In this document: positions 44,472 through 53,799 of the stretch, in pieces
Layout: each line of letters starts with the position of its first letter
How positions within the stretch are numbered: the first letter of the stretch is position 1
From: Granulicella sp.
GTDB lineage: Bacteria > Acidobacteriota > Terriglobia > Terriglobales > Acidobacteriaceae
Direction of reading: 5' to 3'
Assembly (NCBI GenBank): GCA_025408425.1
Contig: JANXYX010000029.1
Location: 1-64,000, forward strand
DNA length: 64,000 bases
Translations under genes and position numbers: made by a program
The notes under the pieces: model-generated
Told to the model about the DNA's origin: nothing
The model's database searches: none
What the model saw: only the letters and a program-made list of their open reading frames with translations

Positions 44472-45338
44472 ATGAAGAAGATCGCTCTCGCACTCATCTT
44501 CGCCGCCACCCTCACACCCCTCTACGCCAGCGCCCAGGCCGGCAATATCCCCAGCGCCGCCCCCACCCAGCCCTCCAACATAACGCAGGAGCAGCGCGGC
44601 CGCCAACTCCTCGACCAGATGGTCACTGCTCTCGGCGGAGACGCCTGGCTCAACCGAAAGGATATGTCCGTCCTCGGACGCACCGCCGCCTTCTTCCGCG
44701 GCGACCCCAACGGCAGCGTCGTCGACTACTCCTCCCAGCACCAGTTCCCCAGCCCGCCAGACACCAGCCCCGCCCGTCCCGAAGCCGAGCGCATCGGATT
44801 CATCACCGACAAAAGCATGATCCTTCCCGGCAAGAAGATCGATGTCGTCCAGGTCTGGACCAACGACAACGGCTACGAAGTCACCTACAAGGGCCGCACT
44901 ATCCTTCCCAAAGACATCGTCGAAGACTACCTCCGCCGCCGCAGCCACTCCATCGAGAGCCTCATCCACGACTGGCTCAGGCAACCCGGCGTAATGGTCA
45001 TCGCCGAAGGAACCACCATGATCGAGCGTCGTCTCGCCGATCAGGTCACCGTCCTCAGCGCCAACAACGACGCTGTCACCCTCGCCCTCGACGCCACCAC
45101 CCACCTCCCCCTCCGCCGTACCTTCCAGTGGCGCAACACCACCTACAAAGACCACGACGAGGACGCCGAAGAGTACGACGACTACCACACCATTCAGGGC
45201 CTCCCCACCGCCCTCCGCATCACCCGCTACCGCAACGGAGACATGGCCTCCCAGCGCTACCTCTCCAAGGTCGAATACAACACCAACCTCTCCCCGGAAC
45301 TCTTTAACCCCGACAACCTCCTCAAGAAAAAGCAGTAG
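44472..45338 (+). CDS. Secreted protein of unknown function
   Basis: The 288-residue protein has a clear Sec signal (MKKIALALIFAATLTPLYASAQA) and a mature region of mixed beta/alpha character with an N-terminal helix (RGRQLLDQMVTALGGDAW) typical of proteins related to the LolA/LolB-type lipoprotein carriers. The C-terminal half has repeated beta strands (FQWRNTTYKDH, ITRYRNGDM). I cannot name the family with confidence. It lies between the SDR gene and fabZ, 41 bp after the first and 30 bp before the second. Confidence 0.7.
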   Translation: MKKIALALIFAATLTPLYASAQAGNIPSAAPTQPSNITQEQRGRQLLDQMVTALGGDAWLNRKDMSVLGRTAAFFRGDPNGSVVDYSSQHQFPSPPDTSPARPEAERIGFITDKSMILPGKKIDVVQVWTNDNGYEVTYKGRTILPKDIVEDYLRRRSHSIESLIHDWLRQPGVMVIAEGTTMIERRLADQVTVLSANNDAVTLALDATTHLPLRRTFQWRNTTYKDHDEDAEEYDDYHTIQGLPTALRITRYRNGDMASQRYLSKVEYNTNLSPELFNPDNLLKKKQ

Positions 45339-45352
45339 CCAACCCGCGCATT

Positions 45353-45358
45353 TATACT
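45353..45358 (+). promoter_or_regulatory. -10 element (TATACT) upstream of fabZ
   Basis: TATACT ends 10 nt before the fabZ ATG at 45369, so the transcript would have almost no leader. There is no SD. Confidence 0.35.
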
Positions 45359-45368
45359 CATCACTGCC

Positions 45369-45902
45369 ATGAGTGACCAGACCGCAACACCATCCACCCC
45401 CACCCCCGAAGCCACCAGCCAGACCATGAACATCGGTCAGATCATGGCTATCCTGCCGCATCGCTACCCCTTCCTGCTCATCGACCGCGTCACCGAGATC
45501 GAGCGCAAGAAGCGCATCGTCGCCATCAAAAACGTCACCATCAACGAGCCCTTCTTCCAGGGTCACTTCCCGGACTACCCCATCATGCCCGGCGTCCTCA
45601 TGATTGAAGCTGTCGCCCAGGCCGGCGGAGCGCTCCTCCTCACCGAGTTCCCCGACCGAGCCGAGCGCCTCATGGTCTTCACCGGAATCGAGAACGCCCG
45701 CTTCCGCCGCCCCGTCGTCCCCGGCGACCAGCTCCGTCTCGAAGTCACCGTCGTCCAGTGGCGCAGCCGCGCCGTCAAGATGCTCGGCATCGCCACCGTC
45801 GACGGCAAGGTCGCCTGCGAAGCCACCATCATGTGCCAGCTCGTCCCGCGCCCAGCCAAGCCCGTCGTCGCCGAACCTACACCAGAGGCCCCAACCGAGT
45901 GA
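45369..45902 (+). CDS. fabZ: 3-hydroxyacyl-ACP dehydratase
   Basis: The 177-residue hot-dog enzyme removes water from 3-hydroxyacyl-ACP in fatty-acid elongation. It has the LPHRYPFLLIDRV motif, the catalytic His in GHFPDYPIMPGVLMIEA, and the catalytic Glu in that same helix. The N-terminal ~20 and C-terminal ~25 residues are Pro/Thr-rich extensions beyond the usual ~145-150. Its stop overlaps the lpxA start (GTGA), the standard fabZ-lpxA pairing that links fatty acid and lipid A synthesis. Confidence 0.96.
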   Translation: MSDQTATPSTPTPEATSQTMNIGQIMAILPHRYPFLLIDRVTEIERKKRIVAIKNVTINEPFFQGHFPDYPIMPGVLMIEAVAQAGGALLLTEFPDRAERLMVFTGIENARFRRPVVPGDQLRLEVTVVQWRSRAVKMLGIATVDGKVACEATIMCQLVPRPAKPVVAEPTPEAPTE

Positions 45903-46702
45903 GTACCGCCAGCATCCATCCCACCGCCATCGTCGCTCCCGGCGCACAGATCCCAGCATCCTGCACCATCGGCCCCTTCTGCACCATCGGCCCCAACGTT
46001 GTCCTCGGCGAGCACTGCGAACTCGTCTCCCACGTCGTCCTCGACGGCCACCTCACCCTCGGCGCCAGAAACAAGGTCTACTCCTTCGCATGCCTCGGCA
46101 TCGCCCCGCAAGACCTCAAGTACAACGGCGAACCAACTCGCCTCACCATCGGCAACGACAACTCCATCCGCGAGTATGTCACCATCTCCCGCGGAACCAT
46201 CGGCGGCGGCGGCATCACCTCCCTCGGCTCAGGCTGCCTCATCATGGCCTACGTCCACATCGGTCACGACTCCCACATCGGCTCCGGCTGCATCCTCGCT
46301 AACGCCGCCACCCTCGCCGGCCACGTCATCGTAGAGGACTTCGCCGTCGTCGGAGCCCTCTGCCCTGTCCACCAGTTCTGCCGCATCGGCAAGTACTCCT
46401 ACGTCGGTGGAGGAACCACCATCACCCAGGACGTCCTCCCCTACTCCCTCACCTCCATCGAGCGCAACAACCACGCCTACGGCCTCAACAAAGTAGGTCT
46501 CGAACGCCGCGGTTTCAACCCCACCCAGATCAAACAGCTCCGCGCAGCCTTCCGCCTCCTCCAGGCCTCCAAACTCAACACCTCCGACGCCCTCGCCGCC
46601 ATCCGCGCCACCCTCGCCGCATCCCCCGAAGCCCCTGAAACAGCGCACGTCACCTATCTCGCGGACTTCATCGCCAACAGCCATCGAGGCATCATCAAGT
46701 AA
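45899..46702 (+). CDS. lpxA: UDP-N-acetylglucosamine acyltransferase
   Basis: The 267-residue enzyme adds the first 3-hydroxyacyl chain in lipid A biosynthesis. It is a left-handed beta-helix of hexapeptide repeats (IHPTAIVAPGAQI, CTIGPFCTIGPNVV and so on) with a C-terminal helical part. Length fits E. coli LpxA (262). Start is GTG overlapping the fabZ stop by 4 bp. The usual LpxA residues in the HIGHDSHIG stretch are present. Confidence 0.95.
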   Translation: MSTASIHPTAIVAPGAQIPASCTIGPFCTIGPNVVLGEHCELVSHVVLDGHLTLGARNKVYSFACLGIAPQDLKYNGEPTRLTIGNDNSIREYVTISRGTIGGGGITSLGSGCLIMAYVHIGHDSHIGSGCILANAATLAGHVIVEDFAVVGALCPVHQFCRIGKYSYVGGGTTITQDVLPYSLTSIERNNHAYGLNKVGLERRGFNPTQIKQLRAAFRLLQASKLNTSDALAAIRATLAASPEAPETAHVTYLADFIANSHRGIIK

Positions 46703-46790
46703 GCGCCCCTTCTCAACAAATCTTCAATCCGTCTGGCATTGCACCTTCGTCCATGTTCCAATCGTCACGCACTCAGGAGAGGTTCAAGTC

Positions 46791-48401
46791 GTGACGCAAA
46801 ACGCCCGCAAAGATAGCGCAATCCCAGCAATACTCCCCAGCCAATCCCGCCGCCGCTTTCTCCAGCAAACCAGCGCCACCCTGGCCGCCTTCGCGCTTCA
46901 TCCCTCCGCCCTCTTCGCATCTGGTACTCCGGGCAAGCCAGCCCTCGTCTCCACACCACTAGGCAAACTCCGCGGCGAAACCGTCGGAGCCCTCAGCACA
47001 GGTCCAGCCGTCCGCATCTTTCGCGGCGTCCCCTTTGCCCAGCCACCCATAGGTCCCCTCCGCTTCCGCCCGACCCTCCCCGCCAAACCCTGGAAGGGAA
47101 TCCGCGACGCCACAGCTTTCGCTCCCGCCGCCATACAGCCGCAGGACCCCGGAGTAGCCCACAGCGAAGACTGCCTCTACCTCAACATCTGGGCACCCTC
47201 TGGCCCTGGCCCATTCCCCGTCTTCGTCTGGATCCACGGCGGCGGCTTCACCAACGGACGCTCCTTCGCTCCCATGTTTGACGGCTCCGAATTCGCCCGC
47301 CAGGGCATCGTCCTCGTCTCCGTCGCCTACCGCCTCGGTGTCTTCGGCTTCATGGACCTCGAACCCCTCCTCGGCCCCTCCTACGCCGATAGCGGCAACA
47401 ACGCCCTCCGCGATCTCACCGCCTCCCTCCAGTGGGTCCACAACAACATCGCCGCATTCGGTGGAGACCCCACCCGCGTCACCGTCGGCGGTGAGTCCGC
47501 CGGAGCCAAAGCCACCGCAGCCCTCATGGCCATCCCCCAGGCCGCCAGCCTCTTCCAATCCGCCATCTCCGAGAGCGGCGGCGGCGAGCGCATCAACACC
47601 ATTCCTCAAGCCACCGCCGTCGCCCACCAATACGGCGATCTCTGGCGCAGCAAACACCCCGCGTCAACCTCCTCCTTCGACGACCTCCTCACCGCCTCGC
47701 CCGCCGATCTCATCGACGCCCAGAACGATCTCGTCGCCGCCTCCAACCGCCACTTCCCCTTCCGCTCCGAAGTCGGCCACAACTTCCTGCCCAGCCGCCC
47801 CGTCACCATCATCGCCACCAGCGCCGCTACTGGCAAACGTCTCCTCATCGGCACCAATCGCGACGAGAGCGCAGCCTTCCTCGGCCCACATCCCACCGCC
47901 GACCCCACCAACCGCGACCTCGGCAACATCGACCTCGCCACCTTCAACGAAGTCTTCGCCAAATACAAATCCATCTACCCCAACCTCACCGACGAGCAAC
48001 TCCGCATCCGCGCCGTCACCGCCGAAGAGTACTGGGTCCCCAGCGTTCGCCTCGCCCAGGCCCACACCCGCGCCGGCGGCAGCACCTGGATGTACCGGCT
48101 CGACTACACCAAACCCTCCGGTCCCTTCGCCGGCGAAGCCTACCACGCCCTCGACCTCAGCCTCGTCTGGCAAAAGCCTGACAACATCGAGCAAGCCGAC
48201 CCCGCTGCCGCGCCCCTCGCGCTCCAGATGCATCAGGCTTGGGTCGCCTTCATTCAGGGCAACGCCCCCACAGCCCCCACTCTCCCTTCGTGGCCTCGCT
48301 TCCACCCCGACACCCGATCCACCATGATCTTCGCCCCCAATGCCCACGTCGAAGAGAAGCCCTTCGAAGCTGAACTGCAACACTGGCACGGCGTTCTCTA
48401 A
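46791..48401 (+). CDS. Exported type B carboxylesterase
   Basis: The 536-residue protein begins with a Tat-like signal (QSRRRFLQQTSATLAAFAL, 18-36, ending LFASG) and a full type B carboxylesterase fold. The oxyanion hole is in VWIHGGGF, the nucleophile Ser in GGESAGAKA (about 229-237), the acidic residue in TNRDESAAF and the His in EAYHALDLSL. It should hydrolyse esters outside the cytoplasm. Start is GTG at 46791 with AGGAGAGG 8 nt upstream. It is separate from lpxA (89-bp gap). Confidence 0.88.
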   Translation: MTQNARKDSAIPAILPSQSRRRFLQQTSATLAAFALHPSALFASGTPGKPALVSTPLGKLRGETVGALSTGPAVRIFRGVPFAQPPIGPLRFRPTLPAKPWKGIRDATAFAPAAIQPQDPGVAHSEDCLYLNIWAPSGPGPFPVFVWIHGGGFTNGRSFAPMFDGSEFARQGIVLVSVAYRLGVFGFMDLEPLLGPSYADSGNNALRDLTASLQWVHNNIAAFGGDPTRVTVGGESAGAKATAALMAIPQAASLFQSAISESGGGERINTIPQATAVAHQYGDLWRSKHPASTSSFDDLLTASPADLIDAQNDLVAASNRHFPFRSEVGHNFLPSRPVTIIATSAATGKRLLIGTNRDESAAFLGPHPTADPTNRDLGNIDLATFNEVFAKYKSIYPNLTDEQLRIRAVTAEEYWVPSVRLAQAHTRAGGSTWMYRLDYTKPSGPFAGEAYHALDLSLVWQKPDNIEQADPAAAPLALQMHQAWVAFIQGNAPTAPTLPSWPRFHPDTRSTMIFAPNAHVEEKPFEAELQHWHGVL

Positions 48402-48459
48402 ACCACCCTCAACGCCCTCATGACAGCAGTACACTGATTTCCGTTAGCCACGACCCTCT

Positions 48460-49599
48460 ATGACCCCCATCCGCACACGACTCCTCGTCTTCGCAGCCCT
48501 CAGCGCCTTATCCCTCACTCACCGCGCCGCCGCCCAACAACCCATCCGCGTCGCAATCGTCGGTCTGGTCCACGGACACGTGCAAGGCTTCCTCAGGGGT
48601 CTTCAGTCCCACCCCGAAATCCAACTCGTCGGCATCTCCGAACCCGACACTGCTCTCCGCGAGAAATACGCCGCCAGCGCCCATCTTCCTGCCAGCCTCT
48701 TCTTTCCCACGGAAGCCGCCATGCTTCAATCCACCCACCCCCAGGCAATCCTCGTCTACACCTCCATCGCCAACCACCGCGCCGCCATCGAGCAGGCAGC
48801 ACCCCTCCACATCGCCGCCATGGTCGAGAAGCCCCTCGCCACCACCGTCGATGACGCCCTTGCCATCCAGTCCCTTGCCGCCAAATACCACGTACCCATC
48901 CTCACCAACTACGAGACCACCTGGTACGCCAACAACACCGCCGCACACACCATGCTCGAAGATGGCAGCATCGGAGACCTGCGTAAGCTAGTCGTCCACG
49001 ACGGCCACCGCGGCCCCCAGGAGATCGGCGTAGGCCCCGAGTTCCTCTCCTGGCTCGTCGACCCCAAACTAAACGGTGCCGGAGCACTCTTCGACTTCGG
49101 CTGCTATGGCGTCGATCTCGCTACCTGGTTCCTGCACGGTGAACTCCCACTCTCCGTCTCTGCCACCACTCTCCACATCAAGCCCCAGATCTACCCCAAC
49201 GTCGACGACGACTCCACCATCGTCCTCACCTACCCCCACGCGCAGGTCATCATCCAGGGCTCCTGGAACTGGCCCTTCGACCGCAAGGACATGGAAGTCT
49301 ACGGCGCCAGGGGCTACATCGACACCGTCTACGTCGATACCACCCACGCCGATCAACTACGCCTGCGACTACCCGGCGAAGCCGTCGAACACCGTGAGAC
49401 TGCACCCCCACTCGCAGCACCCCAAAACGACCCCATCAGCTACCTCGCCGCCGTCCTCAAAGGCTCACTGCAGCCACAACACGACCTCACCTCGCTCGAC
49501 ACCAACGTCACCGTCGTCCGCATCCTTGATGCCGCACGCCGCTCCGCCCAGACCGGTCGCACCATCTACCTCTCCGAAGAGGTCCAGCATTCCAAATAG
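48460..49599 (+). CDS. Exported Gfo/Idh/MocA-family oxidoreductase
   Basis: The 379-residue protein has a Sec signal (about 1-25, ending RAAAQ) in front of a Rossmann domain, VAIVGLVHGHVQGFLRGL (about 30-47; the usual GxGxxG is GLVHGH here), and the MVEKPLATT motif (about 126-134) with the catalytic Lys. The C-terminal alpha/beta domain is complete. Gfo/Idh/MocA enzymes oxidise or reduce sugar alcohols and sugars with NAD(P). Export is unusual because the cofactor must be retained in the protein. It stands upstream of the GMC/AKR pair by 97 bp. Confidence 0.85.
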   Translation: MTPIRTRLLVFAALSALSLTHRAAAQQPIRVAIVGLVHGHVQGFLRGLQSHPEIQLVGISEPDTALREKYAASAHLPASLFFPTEAAMLQSTHPQAILVYTSIANHRAAIEQAAPLHIAAMVEKPLATTVDDALAIQSLAAKYHVPILTNYETTWYANNTAAHTMLEDGSIGDLRKLVVHDGHRGPQEIGVGPEFLSWLVDPKLNGAGALFDFGCYGVDLATWFLHGELPLSVSATTLHIKPQIYPNVDDDSTIVLTYPHAQVIIQGSWNWPFDRKDMEVYGARGYIDTVYVDTTHADQLRLRLPGEAVEHRETAPPLAAPQNDPISYLAAVLKGSLQPQHDLTSLDTNVTVVRILDAARRSAQTGRTIYLSEEVQHSK

Positions 49600-49696
49600 C
49601 ATCTTGCCCCTCATCTCCCCGCCCACGTCGATCCGGGCGCATCTTGTAAACTGAGCCCTTGCCCGGGTTCGCACTCCCGCACGCACGGAGACACTC

Positions 49697-51241
49697 ATGA
49701 TTCGCGATCTTCTGGACTTTGCCCCCGCGCAACCCCAGCATGCCGACGTATGCATCGTCGGCGCAGGTGCGGCCGGCATCATCCTCGCCATCGAACTCGT
49801 CCGGCAAGGCAAGACCGTCCTGCTCCTCGAAGGCGGTGGAGCCGATGTCGAAGATCCCTCTCAGGAGCCATATCTCAGCGAGACCACAGGAATCCGCCAC
49901 ACCGGCATTCACATCGGCCGATTCCGAGCCCACGGCGGTACCACCACGCGATGGGGAGGCCAGATCCTCGAACTCGATGAAATCGACTTCGAGTCCCGCC
50001 CCGGCATCGCAGGCAGTGGCTGGCCATTTCCAAAATCAGAGCTCACCCCGCACTACGCAAAGGCCATCGAACTCGAAGGCCTCTCCCACTCCACCCTCGC
50101 AGATGATGCCGTCTGGCGCGAGATCGGACTTGCCACTCCCGCCTTCGACTCAATCCAGCCCTTCTTCTCACGCTGGTGCCCCGAACCCAACTTCGCCCGC
50201 CTGCATCGCGACACACTTGAGAAACACCCCGCCATCACCATCTGGCTCCACGCCAACGCCGTTGAGATCAACTGGGACGGCCCACGCTTCCGCAGCGTCC
50301 GCTGCAAGACCCTCTCCGGCATCGAAGCCACCTTCACCGCCGATGAATTTGTCTTCTGCCTTGGCGGTATCGAAAGCTCCCGCTTCTTCCTCCAGCCCCG
50401 CGCCTCGGACGGCCCGTGGCTCAGCTCAGGACTGCTGGGCCGTTACTTTCAAGACCACATCATCTGCGCCGGCGGCACCATCGAAATGAATGACGCCCAT
50501 GCATTTCATCGCATGTTCGATAACGTCTTCAGCCGCGGCCTCAAGTATCAGCCCAAGCTTCGTCTCGCTCCAGCCGCCCAGACCGCCGCCGGCACCCTCA
50601 ACGTCGCGGCCATGGTCTCATTCCTCAGCGACTCCGACGCAGCGCTCGCGCAGCTCAAGGAGACGGCCAAGCGCCTCCTCCAGGGTCGCTGGCGCGAGAG
50701 CAAACTCAACGATCTCCTCCACGCCCTGCGCTACTCCCCGTTGCTCGCTCAGCAGATCTTCCGCTACAGCGTTCAGCATCGTGCCTACAATCCGTCCAAC
50801 TCCGTCATCGAGCTGCTCGTCCACTGCGAGCAGGAGCCGGAATCCAAAAGCACCATCACCCTGGCCGACTCGCGAGACTCCCTCGGTATGCTCCGCACTC
50901 ACCTCGACTGGAAGATCTCCGAGCGAGAGATCTACTCCATTCGAACCTTCGTCGAGGTCGCCGCCAGGTCCCTCTCCAGCATCGGTCGCGTCATCCCCGA
51001 TCCCGAACTGATGGCGCTCAGCTCCAGCTTCATGGAACGTTGCGGAGACGGCTATCACCACATGGGCGGCATGCGTATGTCCACCTCGCCCAACGATGGC
51101 CTCGTCGATCCCAACCTCCGCCTCCACGGTATGGAGAACGGATACATCTGCAGCAGTGCCGTCTTTCCAAGCTCCGGCTTCTCCAATCCCACCCACACCC
51201 TGCTCGCCCTTGCCGTCCGTCTCGCCGAACACCTAAGCTAA
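49697..51241 (+). CDS. GMC family FAD oxidoreductase
   Basis: The 514-residue protein has the FAD-binding motif VCIVGAGAAGIILAIELVRQGK (about 17-37) and GMC-type segments, including the substrate-domain GTTTRWGGQ and the C-terminal catalytic His region HHMGGMRMS (about 454-462). GMC enzymes oxidise alcohols or sugars at a C-OH. A GGAG SD lies 7 nt upstream. There is no Sec or Tat signal. It is 25 bp upstream of an aldo/keto reductase with a TTG start, so the two look like one transcription unit. Confidence 0.88.
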   Translation: MIRDLLDFAPAQPQHADVCIVGAGAAGIILAIELVRQGKTVLLLEGGGADVEDPSQEPYLSETTGIRHTGIHIGRFRAHGGTTTRWGGQILELDEIDFESRPGIAGSGWPFPKSELTPHYAKAIELEGLSHSTLADDAVWREIGLATPAFDSIQPFFSRWCPEPNFARLHRDTLEKHPAITIWLHANAVEINWDGPRFRSVRCKTLSGIEATFTADEFVFCLGGIESSRFFLQPRASDGPWLSSGLLGRYFQDHIICAGGTIEMNDAHAFHRMFDNVFSRGLKYQPKLRLAPAAQTAAGTLNVAAMVSFLSDSDAALAQLKETAKRLLQGRWRESKLNDLLHALRYSPLLAQQIFRYSVQHRAYNPSNSVIELLVHCEQEPESKSTITLADSRDSLGMLRTHLDWKISEREIYSIRTFVEVAARSLSSIGRVIPDPELMALSSSFMERCGDGYHHMGGMRMSTSPNDGLVDPNLRLHGMENGYICSSAVFPSSGFSNPTHTLLALAVRLAEHLS

Positions 51242-51266
51242 CATTGACGTTCAGGAGCGCATCCCC

Positions 51267-52265
51267 TTGGAAACCACAACCATAGGCTCGACTGCACGTC
51301 ACACCACACGTCTCGGCTTCGGCTGCTCCAGCATCATGGGTGGTCTTGGGCGGCGTGAGTCCCTCGCCATGCTCGAAGCCGCCTGGGACGCCGGTATCCG
51401 CCACTTCGATGTCGCCCCAATGTACGGCTATGGAGAAGCCGAGGTCTGCCTCGGCGAGTTCATCAAGCGTCATCCCGGTCAGGTCACCGTCACCACCAAG
51501 TACGGAATACCCCCCGGACGCAACCTTGCCCTCGTTCGCATTGCTCGTTCCATGGTGCGCCCCATCATCCAGCGCTTCCCCGGAATGAAGAAGCGCATCG
51601 CCGGCATCGCCGCGACCGCGACTCATATAGAAGAAAAGGCAGCCTTCACTCCCGAGCAAGCCAGCGCTTCCCTCCAGCGCAGCCTCACCGCCCTCAAGAC
51701 GGACCACATCGATGTCTGGCTGCTGCATGAAGTCTCCGCCAGCGAGTTGCGCGACGAAGGCCTCCTCCGTCTCCTCGAAGACTCTGTCACCGCGGGAACC
51801 ATCGGAACCTTCGGCGTCGGCAGTGGTGGTGGCAAGATCCCCGACCTCCTCGCACTCCGTCCCGAATACTGCCCCACCCTCCAATTCGAGTGGTCCATTC
51901 TCGATCCTGTCCCGAACACCGGCAGCACCTTCCGTATTCATCACAGCTCGCTTACCGGCAACTTCCGCTCCCTGCACAGCACGCTGCTCTCCGACCACGA
52001 CCGCTGCCGCCGATGGTCCCAACTTACCGGTGCCGATCTCGCCGATCCCGAGATGCTGGCAAAGCTCATGCTCAAAGCTGCCCTGGTCCAAAACCCCGCC
52101 AGCATCATCCTCTTCTCTTCCAAGAATCCCGCGCACATCCAGGCCAATGTAGCCGTAGCCTCCAACGAGTCACTCGCTGCTCCAGCGACCGCCCTCTACC
52201 AACTCGTGCAGTCCGAGCGTGCCAGCCTCGTCCCTCCCACACCCAATCCAGAGGCGCGCTCATGA
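51267..52265 (+). CDS. Aldo/keto reductase (cytoplasmic)
   Basis: The 332-residue AKR has FGCSSIMGG near the N-terminus, Asp and Tyr in FDVAPMYGYGEAE (about 46-58), Lys in TTKYGI and His in VWLLHEV. All four catalytic positions are present. Start is TTG at 51267, with CAGGAGCG 8 nt upstream. Coupled to the GMC oxidoreductase. An ATG overlapping its stop opens an 11-codon minicistron (52262-52297) ending 1 bp before lpxI. Confidence 0.85.
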   Translation: METTTIGSTARHTTRLGFGCSSIMGGLGRRESLAMLEAAWDAGIRHFDVAPMYGYGEAEVCLGEFIKRHPGQVTVTTKYGIPPGRNLALVRIARSMVRPIIQRFPGMKKRIAGIAATATHIEEKAAFTPEQASASLQRSLTALKTDHIDVWLLHEVSASELRDEGLLRLLEDSVTAGTIGTFGVGSGGGKIPDLLALRPEYCPTLQFEWSILDPVPNTGSTFRIHHSSLTGNFRSLHSTLLSDHDRCRRWSQLTGADLADPEMLAKLMLKAALVQNPASIILFSSKNPAHIQANVAVASNESLAAPATALYQLVQSERASLVPPTPNPEARS

Positions 52266-52297
52266 GCCGTAAGAACGCCCCGGCTACGGTCGCCTGA
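52262..52297 (+). other. 11-codon minicistron between AKR and lpxI
   Basis: ATGAGCCGTAAG... encodes MSRKNAPATVA and stops 1 nt before the lpxI ATG. It overlaps the AKR stop by ATGA. It might carry ribosomes into lpxI, whose own SD is poor, or be a remnant of a deleted gene start. Confidence 0.35.
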
Positions 52298-52298
52298 C

Positions 52299-53159
52299 AT
52301 GCCTCCTCTCGACAGCAGCAACATACTCGGTCTCATCGCTGGCAACGGCCGCTTCCCCTTCCTTCTTCTCGATGCCGCACGCGCCCACAACCTCACAGTC
52401 GTCGTCGCCGCCATCAAAGAAGAGACCGATCCCGAGATCGACGCCCGCGCCGCCGCGGACCCCAACATCCACGTCCACTGGCTCTCCCTGGGCGAGCTCT
52501 CCAAACTCATCGAAACCTTCCAGCGCGAAGGCGTCACCCGCGCCACCATGGCCGGACAGGTCAGGCACAAGCAGATCTTCTCCTCCATCCGTCCCGACTG
52601 GCGACTCGCCAAGCTCCTCCTCAACCTCAGCTCCCGCAACACCGATATGCTCCTCGGCGCCATCGCCAAAGTCCTCGCCGACGAAGGCATCGAACTCGTC
52701 TCCTCCACTCACTACCTCGAACCACTCCTCGCCAAACCCGGAGTCCTCACCCAGCGCCCTCCCGACGAAGAAGAGCTCAAGGACATCGCCTACGGCCGCA
52801 CCGTTGCCCGCGCCATCGCCGCCTACGACCTCGGCCAGACCGTCGTCATCGCCGCCCAGGCCTGCGTCGCCGTCGAAGCCATGGAAGGCACCGACGCCAC
52901 CATCGCCCGCGCAGGAACACTCCTCGCCGGCACCAGCGAACCCACCACCCTCCGCCGCCACCTCACCGTAGTCAAAGTCGCTAAGCCCAATCAGGACATG
53001 CGTTTTGATGTCCCCGTAATCGGCGTTCAAACTATCGACACCATGCGCAACGCAGGTGCCACCTGCCTTGCCCTCGAAGCAGGCAAGACTCTACTCTTCG
53101 ATCAGCAGGCCATCATCGCCGCAGCCAACGCCGCCAACATCACCATCACAGCGGAGTAA
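52299..53159 (+). CDS. lpxI: UDP-2,3-diacylglucosamine diphosphatase LpxI
   Basis: The 286-residue protein has the two-domain structure of LpxI (DUF1009): ILGLIAGNGRFPFLLLDAARA (about 8-28) and the C-terminal domain with the conserved Asp region (MEGTDATIARAG) and VGVQTIDTM-like sequence. LpxI cleaves UDP-2,3-diacylglucosamine in lipid A synthesis, replacing LpxH in many bacteria. It is separate from fabZ-lpxA in this window. The start lacks a good SD. Confidence 0.93.
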   Translation: MPPLDSSNILGLIAGNGRFPFLLLDAARAHNLTVVVAAIKEETDPEIDARAAADPNIHVHWLSLGELSKLIETFQREGVTRATMAGQVRHKQIFSSIRPDWRLAKLLLNLSSRNTDMLLGAIAKVLADEGIELVSSTHYLEPLLAKPGVLTQRPPDEEELKDIAYGRTVARAIAAYDLGQTVVIAAQACVAVEAMEGTDATIARAGTLLAGTSEPTTLRRHLTVVKVAKPNQDMRFDVPVIGVQTIDTMRNAGATCLALEAGKTLLFDQQAIIAAANAANITITAE

Positions 53160-53243
53160 AATTGCGGCGACAGCCCCGCAACCCCGGGGTCTAATCCAGA
53201 CTTTCATTCGTATACACATCACGCTTCACAAAGGACACCAACC

Positions 53244-53783
53244 ATGCGCAAGGCACTCTCACTCGCAGCAATCCTCGCCGTAGCCACCGCAGGCAGCCTC
53301 GGCCTCCAGGCTCACGCCGCAGACGCCCTTCCCGTCGGTTCCACCGCTCCCAACTTCACCCTCCCCTCCCAGCTGGACAAGCCCGTCTCGCTCGCGGACT
53401 TCAAGGGTAAGTGGGTCGTCCTCTACTTCTACCCCAAGGATCAGACCCAGGGCTGCACCATCGAGGCCCACAACTTCCAACGCGACCAGGCCAAGTACGA
53501 CGCCCTCAACACTGCCGTAGTCGGCGTCTCTCTCGATACAGTCGACAGCCACAAGGCCTTCTGCACCAAGGAGACCCTCACCTTCAAACTCCTCGCCGAC
53601 CCTGACCACAAAGTCGTCGACGCCTACGGCGTTCCCATCAAGGGCATGGGCCCCATCAAGTTCGCCAGCCGCCAGACCTACCTCATCTCGCCCACCGGAA
53701 AAATCGCCAAGTTCTGGCCCGACGTCAAGGTCGATCACCACAGCGAAGAAGTGTTGGCCGAAATCGAAGCCGCCAAAAAGTAA
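53244..53783 (+). CDS. Exported peroxiredoxin (BCP/PrxQ type)
   Basis: The 179-residue protein has a Sec signal (1-25, ending AHAA) and a thioredoxin-fold peroxiredoxin domain. The peroxidatic Cys is in PKDQTQGCTIEAHNF (about 73) and a second Cys in KAFCTKE is a candidate resolving residue. It would reduce hydrogen peroxide or organic peroxides in the periplasm. BCP proteins are normally cytoplasmic; export is the notable difference. SD: GGACACC about 5 nt upstream, weak. Followed by a strong shared terminator. Confidence 0.9.
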   Translation: MRKALSLAAILAVATAGSLGLQAHAADALPVGSTAPNFTLPSQLDKPVSLADFKGKWVVLYFYPKDQTQGCTIEAHNFQRDQAKYDALNTAVVGVSLDTVDSHKAFCTKETLTFKLLADPDHKVVDAYGVPIKGMGPIKFASRQTYLISPTGKIAKFWPDVKVDHHSEEVLAEIEAAKK

Positions 53784-53799
53784 CCCGTCTCCAACAGAC

